Assembly: GCA_013042825.1 (NCBI GenBank)
Contig: JABDPL010000229.1
Coordinates: 1-11,097 of the forward strand
Reading direction: 5' to 3'
Source of the DNA: Flavobacteriaceae bacterium
GTDB taxonomy: Bacteria > Bacteroidota > Bacteroidia > Flavobacteriales > Flavobacteriaceae
Length of the DNA: 11,097 nucleotides
Both the position numbers and the translations under genes were made by a program. The notes beneath the pieces are model-generated. The model worked only from the letters and a program-made list of their open reading frames with translations. It had not been told where the DNA came from and did no database searches. Every line of letters begins with the position of its first letter. The first letter of the stretch is position 1. Shown here piece by piece: positions 6,049 through 11,097 of this stretch.

Positions 6049-7791
6049 ATGAAAACAAATGAAAAATCAATTATCAAGTTGATTCTTCCTTCCGTCCTTT
6101 CGGTATTTCTCTTACTGAGTTTTTCCTGCAATCAGGACGTGGATCTGGAATCAGAATTAAACCAGCAAAAAGCTGCATCACAATCTATCTTAAAGGAGTT
6201 TGTAAAAGGCGCTGCCATTCAGGGAGCCAATGGTATTGACGTTGGCGCTGATGGCAATCTGTACATCGCCAGCGTTAATGGCCAGGAAATTGTCGTTATG
6301 GATAAACATAACGGAAAGATAATCAATAGATTCGGGCCTGCTAACGGAGTTTTAGGACCTGACGATCTGGTCTTTGGTCCGGATGGTACCTTATACTGGA
6401 CAGACATTCTAACAGGCTTTGTTGGGCGAATGACCCAGGATGGCCAGATACTGGCCTACCAGTTCGTCGCTCCGGGTGTTAACCCCATTACTTTTTCCGA
6501 TGATGGAAGGCTTTTTGTAGCTCTTGATTTCCTTGGGGATGGTCTATATGAACTTGATCCCAATCTTCAAGAGCCACCGAGAGCTATCATCGAAGCCACA
6601 GAAGGAAACCCGTTTCCATTGGGATTTTTTAATTCCTTTGATTTTGGTGAAGACGGTCGCTTATACGGACCACTGTTCGCGGCGGGTTTAGTGATAAGTG
6701 TTGATGTAGGTGAAGCCGGTGACCCGGTTTCTACAAGTCCGTTTACCGATGGAACAGCTCAAATAGTAGCTGGGGGATTTGTGAATCCCGCAGCCGCGAA
6801 GTTTGGGCCCAATGGTATGCTGTATGTTCTCGATCAAACGGGTGAACTGTTTACCATAGATCCCGCAAATGGCGATACAACACTGTTCACCGAGTTGCAA
6901 CCGGGATTAGATAATATGACCTTTGATACCGACGGCAGGCTTTATATGACCAACAATGACTACGGCTGGGTAGCTGAGATATTAAAAAGCGGACAAGCGC
7001 GGTACATCAGTCCGGGTGGCTTCATATCAGCACAGGGACTTGCAGTTTTGCAAGGGCCTGATGGCAAGGATGCTTTATATGCGGCTGATCTCTTCCGGTT
7101 AAGGCAATTCAATGTCAAAAGCGGTCAAGAGGAAAACAATTTCAAAGGTAGCCTGGTCCCCGAAGGTCCGGAGTCGCTTATTTTGCCGATGAACGTTTCA
7201 GCAGATGGGGATAACCTGGTGATTTCATCCTGGTTTAGCGCCGGGGTACAGGTTTGGAATCCGGAAGACGGGGTACTGGAGAGCTATCCGAATTTACCCG
7301 TACCTATAGATGCTGTGCGTGTTAACGGTGATATTATTGTTTCCGATTTCGGCCTGGGCGGCGTGGTCTATGCCAGTGATAATTCCCCAATTGCATCTCT
7401 GGAGGCTGCCAGTGGTCTGGCCACTGATGGCGAAACACTTTGGGCAGCAGACTGGGGATCTGGCGATGTCTGGCAGATAGAATTCGACGAGTCTGGTCCA
7501 ACGACCACTGAGTTACTGGCTTCTGGTTTAGTTAACCCAGAAGGATTGGCTTTAGATGGAGCAGGTGGCATGTATGTTGTTGAATCGGGCGCATCCCGAT
7601 TGTCACGTATCGATCTCGCTTCGGGTAATGTTACACCGCTTGTAGACGGACTGGAGCTTTTTGGCACCGGACTTGGTGCACCACCCACCTGGAAATTCGA
7701 TGGCGTTGCTGTAGGTTCAAATGGGGATGTCTATATCTGTGGCTCTGGAGCTAACGTGATTTATCGCATCAAAAAGAATAAGTTTAAGTAG
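6049..7791 (+). CDS. Predicted lipoprotein, tandem NHL/SMP-30-like beta-propellers
   Basis: A 580-residue protein with a basic N terminus, a hydrophobic core (about 9-26) and Cys27 in LSFSC, read as a lipoprotein signal with a relaxed lipobox (Phe at -2). The acidic stretch just after the Cys (NQDVDLESE) could direct it to the outer surface, as seen in Bacteroidota. The rest is built of a repeating strand motif, roughly G-x-D/N-G-x-L-Y-h-x, found near residues 66, 110, 150, 200, 253, 293, 337, 385, 426, 459, 503 and 556, about every 45 residues. Twelve motifs suggest two six-bladed propellers of the SMP-30/gluconolactonase/NHL/Vgb type. The substrate or partner is unknown; similar proteins are lactonases, lyases or pure scaffolds. 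The gene is monocistronic, divergent from ldh, and ends at a strong terminator. Confidence 0.85.
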   Translation: MKTNEKSIIKLILPSVLSVFLLLSFSCNQDVDLESELNQQKAASQSILKEFVKGAAIQGANGIDVGADGNLYIASVNGQEIVVMDKHNGKIINRFGPANGVLGPDDLVFGPDGTLYWTDILTGFVGRMTQDGQILAYQFVAPGVNPITFSDDGRLFVALDFLGDGLYELDPNLQEPPRAIIEATEGNPFPLGFFNSFDFGEDGRLYGPLFAAGLVISVDVGEAGDPVSTSPFTDGTAQIVAGGFVNPAAAKFGPNGMLYVLDQTGELFTIDPANGDTTLFTELQPGLDNMTFDTDGRLYMTNNDYGWVAEILKSGQARYISPGGFISAQGLAVLQGPDGKDALYAADLFRLRQFNVKSGQEENNFKGSLVPEGPESLILPMNVSADGDNLVISSWFSAGVQVWNPEDGVLESYPNLPVPIDAVRVNGDIIVSDFGLGGVVYASDNSPIASLEAASGLATDGETLWAADWGSGDVWQIEFDESGPTTTELLASGLVNPEGLALDGAGGMYVVESGASRLSRIDLASGNVTPLVDGLELFGTGLGAPPTWKFDGVAVGSNGDVYICGSGANVIYRIKKNKFK

Positions 7792-7802
7792 GTTTACGAT
7801 AA

Positions 7803-7820
7803 TCTAACTGAAAAGTTAGA
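7803..7820 (+). other. GAAA-tetraloop hairpin after lipoprotein gene
   Basis: TCTAACT (7803-7809) and AGTTAGA (7814-7820) form a perfect 7-bp stem closed by a GAAA tetraloop, a very stable RNA loop. It starts 12 bases past the stop codon and is followed by a short A/T-rich run. It may protect the mRNA 3' end or act as a weak first terminator before the strong one. Confidence 0.6.
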
Positions 7821-7841
7821 AGAATTTTATATATAAATGGG

Positions 7842-7877
7842 CCATTCCGGAAAATTCCATTCCGGAATGGTTTTTTT
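7842..7877 (+). terminator. Intrinsic terminator of the lipoprotein gene
   Basis: CCATTCCGGAA (7842-7852) and TTCCGGAATGG (7860-7870) form a perfect 11-bp stem with a 7-base loop, followed directly by seven T residues (7871-7877). It lies 50 bases past the stop codon. On the minus strand no T-run follows the stem, so termination of the convergent MFS gene here would be weaker. Confidence 0.93.
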
Positions 7878-7926
7878 ATTCCTGGTCTAAGTAAATAAAA
7901 CTAAAGGCCTTATATAAACTGAAATA

Positions 7927-9114
7927 TTATGTTTTTAAGCTCCCGGGAAAATGTTTGAATTTTTCTGAAAGAGCTACTAATCCTAATACCGGGCCCAGGG
8001 CCAGGAACATATAAATGGTAGTCGATTCGGTTATCTGGCTGAGCCAGTTCAACAGTTGAATGCTCAGAATGGTTATCGAAAAACCGATACAATTCACAAT
8101 AGTCAGGGCTGTACCCTTTACTTCGCTATCGGCATTATGCGCCACAAGGGTTGAGAATAATGGCGAATCGGCAATGACCACCATACCCCAAAACAATAGG
8201 AAGATAACAAATAGTAGAGGCGAGTTTTGTGAAAAGACGAGGGGTGAAGTCAGGCAGCAGAGGCATGAAAGCAGTAGTGCGATAAAAGCGGTGTATTTGG
8301 TTCCGAGGCCTTTTGATAAATAACCACCTATTACACATGCGAACCCGCCAATGCCAATAACAGCGAAGGATAGTAAGGGGATATGGAAGTTTATGCCGGG
8401 ATGTAATGCCATGTAACCGCTCAGCATCACCGGGATAAAGGCCCAGAAGGTATAGAGTTCCCACATATGTCCGAAATAACCAAAGGCCGCGGCACGAAAG
8501 TCTTTATTACGGAATACTTTGAAGAAGGCAGACAGATCTATGCCAGTGCCTGCGGTTCGATATGGCCCGTTTGGCACTAGCATCCACAGCAGAATGCCAC
8601 CGGTAAGAGCAAGTGATGAAGTAGTGATCAAAACCGATTTCCAACCGAGTTCGAGGTCTAGTCCGTTCAGTAAATGCGGAAAAGCCGTTCCGATCACCAG
8701 GGCGCCTACGAGAAACCCAAGTGAGATACCTAGGCCTTTTTCATAATAGTCAGCGGCTATTTTCATGCCTACCGGGTAGATGCCGGCCAGGAAAAAACCT
8801 GTTAGGAAACGTAAACCCAAAATGCTGGCGAGGCTGTTACCCTCCCAGATCACGCCAAGGTTAAATAATGCACCCAGCAAAGCGCTAAAGAAGAACACCC
8901 TTGAGGGTGGGAAACGATCGGCGATGGTGAGGATGGCAAAGCTGAGGGTCCCGGAGATAAATCCGAATTGCACGGCCGAGGTTAAATGCCCCAGGGCAGA
9001 CGCCTTCAGTGAAAAGGTAGTGATCAGGTCGGCCATGACACCGTTTCCCGCAAACCAAAGCGAGGTACAGCAGAATTGAGAGAGTATGATAACGGGAAGG
9101 ATGAGTTTTTTCAT
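7927..9114 (-). CDS. MFS transporter
   Basis: A 395-residue integral membrane protein with about 12 hydrophobic helices, the normal size for the major facilitator superfamily. The loop between helices 2 and 3 has the motif-A-like ADRFPPSR (65-72). R102 opens the helix-4 segment LRFLTGFFLAGIYPVG (101-116), a motif-B-like stretch, and a glycine-rich helix 5 follows (SLGFLVGALVIG, 131-142). The central cytoplasmic loop (about 182-208) contains NKDFR, a common start of the second half. The substrate cannot be told; the general look is of the anion/organic-acid/drug exporter groups. The gene lies alone, 238 bp downstream of the flavin oxidoreductase with repeats in between, and converges on the lipoprotein gene. 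The start ATG opens directly into helix 1 (MKKLILPVII). Confidence 0.9.
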   Translation of the reverse strand: MKKLILPVIILSQFCCTSLWFAGNGVMADLITTFSLKASALGHLTSAVQFGFISGTLSFAILTIADRFPPSRVFFFSALLGALFNLGVIWEGNSLASILGLRFLTGFFLAGIYPVGMKIAADYYEKGLGISLGFLVGALVIGTAFPHLLNGLDLELGWKSVLITTSSLALTGGILLWMLVPNGPYRTAGTGIDLSAFFKVFRNKDFRAAAFGYFGHMWELYTFWAFIPVMLSGYMALHPGINFHIPLLSFAVIGIGGFACVIGGYLSKGLGTKYTAFIALLLSCLCCLTSPLVFSQNSPLLFVIFLLFWGMVVIADSPLFSTLVAHNADSEVKGTALTIVNCIGFSITILSIQLLNWLSQITESTTIYMFLALGPVLGLVALSEKFKHFPGSLKT

Positions 9115-9156
9115 GAACCGGACTTACGATTGTAAATTTAAGGATTGATGGGGAAA

Positions 9157-9333
9157 TGGTTTAGGTCTCGACGCTGTTTAGGTCTCGACTCCGCTCGACC
9201 TGACAAGTAGGTCAGGCTTGACCTGACAGTGAGGGTTTCATTTAGGTCTAGAAACTGTTTAGGTCTCGACGGAGTTTATCTTGAGCTTGTCGAAAGGCTC
9301 GACCTGACATATTAGAAAGGCTCGAGATGACAG
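9157..9333. repeat. Block of interspersed, hairpin-forming short repeats
   Basis: GTTTAGGTCTCGAC occurs exactly three times (9159-9172, 9176-9189, 9257-9270), with a decayed fourth near 9242-9250. GCTCGACCTGACA occurs twice (9193-9205, 9297-9309), with a variant near 9319-9332. Inverted copies allow alternative hairpins: CCTGAC-AAGTAG-GTCAGG (9199-9216) or AGGTCA-GGCT-TGACCT (9209-9224), plus GAGC (9283-9286) with GCTC (9297-9300) around TTGTCGAAAG. Elements containing GAGCTTGTCGAA are common intergenic repeats in many bacterial genomes, so this is probably a REP-like block. It fills most of the gap between the MFS and oxidoreductase genes and shows no coding potential. Confidence 0.85.
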
Positions 9334-9352
9334 GTAAATAAAATTACGAATC

Positions 9353-10429
9353 TTATTCTACAAACCCCGGCCAGCGCTGCATATATTGAATAAAGGCATC
9401 ACCCAGACCCTCCTGCCTAAGATAATTGGTGGTCACAGGTAATTCAACAGGGTTAAAATCGGGGTTTTTTATCACTTGCCTTGGGAAATCGTGATGCAGA
9501 ATGGCCGATCGCCCGAGGGTGACAAAATCTATTCCGCTGTCCAGTACGTGTTTCACATCTTTAGCCGATCGAATCTTTCCTGCAACGGTGAGTCTGACGT
9601 TGCCATGGTCCAGGTCGGTGATATGTGTAAGCAGGTCTTTATCCTGGTATTTTTCATCTTCAGGAAGTTTGAATACATCCCAAAGGGACAGGTCAAGGAA
9701 ATCGATATTCCCATCATTAACCAGTTGCAAGCAAAGGGTCTTAACCTCGCCGAGGTCCATGCCAAAACGTTCGGGTGACAAGCGCACACCCAGAAGGAAT
9801 TCAGTTCCACAGGCCTTACGGATCCCGTCGATGATCTCGATTAGCAATCGCGAACGGTTCTCCAGAGAACCACCATAAGAATCTTCTCTTTTGTTGATGT
9901 CCTTGCTCAGGAATTGAGTTAGGATATACCCATGAGCACCGTGTACTTCCACACCATCATAACCGCAGCGTTTGGCTCGTATGGCCGCAGCTATAAAATC
10001 TACCCGAAGTTGATGCACCTCTTCCAGGGTCAGGGCCCTGGCCTTATGTTTATCCACAGCCGAGGCACTTACGGGTTGTGTTCCTATCAGATCGGCAGGG
10101 GAGCGCATCCCGGCATGATGTAATTGTACTACCGCCAGGCATCCTTCTGCCTTTATTTTCTGCGCCAGGGTTTTATGCCCGGGAATATGGTCATCGGTAT
10201 GAATACCCAACTGCCCGGGAAAGCCTCGGCCTATTTCCTGAACGGAAGTGGCGCAGGTCATCACGAGTCCGAATCCGCCTTTGGCACGCATACTCAGCCA
10301 GTTCATCTCGGTATCTGAAAGTTGGCCATCAGCATGGCTTTGCTGGTTGGTAAGCGGTGCCAGCATGAAACGATTTTTCATTCGGGCACCACAGGGGAAT
10401 CTAAGGGGAGAGTCCGCTGTATAGGACAT
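9353..10429 (-). CDS. NADH:flavin oxidoreductase, Old Yellow Enzyme family
   Basis: A 358-residue cytoplasmic FMN enzyme with a TIM-barrel fold. The N-terminal flavin-binding strand NRFMLAPLTNQ (19-29) is followed by VVQLHHAG (100-107), and the substrate-binding pair H163/H166 lies in VEVHGAHGYILTQFLS (160-175). The family signature DSYGGSLENR is at 183-192, and the phosphate-binding LGRSAI at 305-310. It reduces activated alkenes such as enones with NAD(P)H. The short form (no C-terminal Fe-S or second flavin domain) fits the single-domain OYE or YqjM-like group rather than 2,4-dienoyl-CoA reductase. It follows the NTF2-like gene by 15 bp, so the two are probably co-transcribed. The start ATG has an A-rich leader. 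The natural substrate is unknown. Confidence 0.93.
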   Translation of the reverse strand: MSYTADSPLRFPCGARMKNRFMLAPLTNQQSHADGQLSDTEMNWLSMRAKGGFGLVMTCATSVQEIGRGFPGQLGIHTDDHIPGHKTLAQKIKAEGCLAVVQLHHAGMRSPADLIGTQPVSASAVDKHKARALTLEEVHQLRVDFIAAAIRAKRCGYDGVEVHGAHGYILTQFLSKDINKREDSYGGSLENRSRLLIEIIDGIRKACGTEFLLGVRLSPERFGMDLGEVKTLCLQLVNDGNIDFLDLSLWDVFKLPEDEKYQDKDLLTHITDLDHGNVRLTVAGKIRSAKDVKHVLDSGIDFVTLGRSAILHHDFPRQVIKNPDFNPVELPVTTNYLRQEGLGDAFIQYMQRWPGFVE

Positions 10430-10444
10430 AAGGTTATAATTTTT

Positions 10445-10903
10445 TTATTGCTTAAACTCCTCTACAAAGATCTTATTCACGATCTTCCACCGACCGTCTA
10501 TCTTTTGCAGGGATAGTATATCGATATAAGAAGTCTTTACCAATTGCATCCGAATCCGGGCAGAGGCGATCTTTGAGTCTACTATATCGATATTCTGGAT
10601 ATCCAGCTTACATTTATCAAGATCAGAAGCCGACATCTTTTCTCTTGATCCCCAACGCTCAACCAGCTCCTTGAATTTAATGTTGTTGACCTGTTCTTTC
10701 CCCGTTTCATTTTTATTCAGAAGTTTCATGGCCCCATTCTCCGTATCGAAGGCCTTATGGAGTTTGTCACTGTCACGCTCGATATAACCATAGAAATAGT
10801 TTTCAATCGCGGTTGTGATCATGGACTTGTCATACTCCATTTCCTGGGCTGGAATTGCCAGGATAAAGAAAAGGAGGGCAATAGTGGTCGAAACTGTTTT
10901 CAT
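10445..10903 (-). CDS. Secreted NTF2-like protein ('putative lumazine-binding' family)
   Basis: A 152-residue protein with a clear signal peptide (1-19, cleavage likely after IPA) and one NTF2-like cone domain (about 26-150). The opening helix ITTAIENYFYGYIERDSDKL (29-48), the central F-D-x-E-N-G-A-M-K-L (52-61) and the closing strands IDILSLQKIDGRWKIVNKIF (127-146) match the Bacteroidota group named Lumazine_bd_2. That name is historical; no ligand is proven. The mature protein should be periplasmic. It sits between a thioredoxin-like gene (22 bp upstream) and the oxidoreductase (15 bp downstream), which suggests one operon. The start ATG is fixed by the signal peptide. Confidence 0.85.
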   Translation of the reverse strand: MKTVSTTIALLFFILAIPAQEMEYDKSMITTAIENYFYGYIERDSDKLHKAFDTENGAMKLLNKNETGKEQVNNIKFKELVERWGSREKMSASDLDKCKLDIQNIDIVDSKIASARIRMQLVKTSYIDILSLQKIDGRWKIVNKIFVEEFKQ

Positions 10904-10925
10904 TTATCTAAGTTTTTATGATTGT

Positions 10926-11096
10926 TTATTCATTTATCAACTCTTCAATAATTGGAGACAGGGTTTTAATAAGATTTTCTGCAGGGTTATAACCTTCATG
11001 TTTCACTCGTACATTTCCATCTTTATCAAGGATTACCAGACCGGGGACTCCCGAGAATCCAAAGGCTTTATGCGCTTCAGCCTCCGAATCATAAGC
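10926..11096 (-). CDS. Thioredoxin-like (TlpA/AhpC-type) protein, C-terminal part, cut by window edge
   Basis: Only the last 56 codons and a TAA stop are in the window; the 5' end lies beyond 11097. The visible part reads AYDSEAEAHKAFGF, then SGVPGLVILDKDGNVR, then a final helix ending EELINE. The V-P-G-L-V-I-L-D-K-D-G block is the cis-proline loop and beta-hairpin of TlpA/ResA/AhpC-type thioredoxin-fold proteins, which usually have a CxxC motif further upstream (not visible here). Such proteins work as periplasmic thiol-disulfide reductants. The gene is followed after 22 bp by the NTF2-like gene and is probably the upstream member of the same transcript. Confidence 0.8.
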   Translation of the reverse strand, partial: AYDSEAEAHKAFGFSGVPGLVILDKDGNVRVKHEGYNPAENLIKTLSPIIEELINE

Positions 11097-11097
11097 C

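Noticed and set aside
7368..7688. Open frame antisense to the propeller lipoprotein
   Set aside because: Pro/Ser-rich translation typical of a shadow of a Gly/Asp-rich gene; no independent support.
5721..7890. Shared 10-mer CCTGGTCTAA at 5721 region and 7881-7890
   Set aside because: Too short and with unrelated flanks; likely chance.
8780..9079. Open frame antisense to the MFS transporter
   Set aside because: Lys/Arg/Pro-rich shadow of a membrane protein gene; no motif or start context of its own.
9501..9878. Open frame antisense to the flavin oxidoreductase
   Set aside because: Ser/Arg-rich shadow with no motif; the opposite strand carries a complete OYE.

Overview
The window looks like a chromosomal segment from a member of the Bacteroidota, most likely a marine-type flavobacterium. 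The signs are start codons preceded by A/T-rich leaders without clear Shine-Dalgarno sequences, many secreted proteins and lipoproteins, and the family mix: an NTF2-like 'lumazine-binding' secreted protein, an AhpC/TlpA-type thioredoxin tail, an Old Yellow Enzyme and a beta-propeller lipoprotein. No rRNA, tRNA, CRISPR array, integrase or transposase is visible.

Left part (1-2300, minus strand). Two genes lie head to tail: a membrane-anchored serine hydrolase of the class C beta-lactamase fold (786-2024) and a very AT-rich DUF1643 gene (49-648). The DUF1643 gene is bracketed by a roughly 25-bp direct repeat (22-45 and 711-736). The repeat between the two genes folds into a 52-nt imperfect palindrome (680-731). 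The proposed serine-hydrolase unit would start with GTTAGGT and end with ACCTAAC, which are perfect complements, as an integron gene cassette would predict. This is the most interesting structure in the window. Calling it cassette-like is an inference, because no integrase is in view.

Middle (2238-4714). An array of four 14-bp units, each a pair of heptamers, sits just past the stop codon of a patatin-like phospholipase (2303-3604). That enzyme carries a two-helix hydrophobic block between its catalytic Ser and Asp. A divergent spacer containing an imperfect inverted repeat separates it from an unrecognised secreted protein (3907-4491). That gene converges on L-lactate dehydrogenase (4715-5680).

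Centre-right (5681-7926). ldh is divergent from a 580-residue lipoprotein (6049-7791) with about twelve beta-propeller strand motifs, read here as two six-bladed NHL/SMP-30-like propellers. The lipoprotein gene ends at two stem-loops, the second a textbook intrinsic terminator.

Right part (7927-11097, minus strand). A 12-helix MFS transporter lies downstream of a block of interspersed, hairpin-forming repeats (9157-9333). Upstream of the repeats is a tight cluster in the order thioredoxin-like protein (partial, cut by the window edge), NTF2-like secreted protein, Old Yellow Enzyme flavin oxidoreductase. The gaps of 22 and 15 bp suggest one redox-themed transcript.
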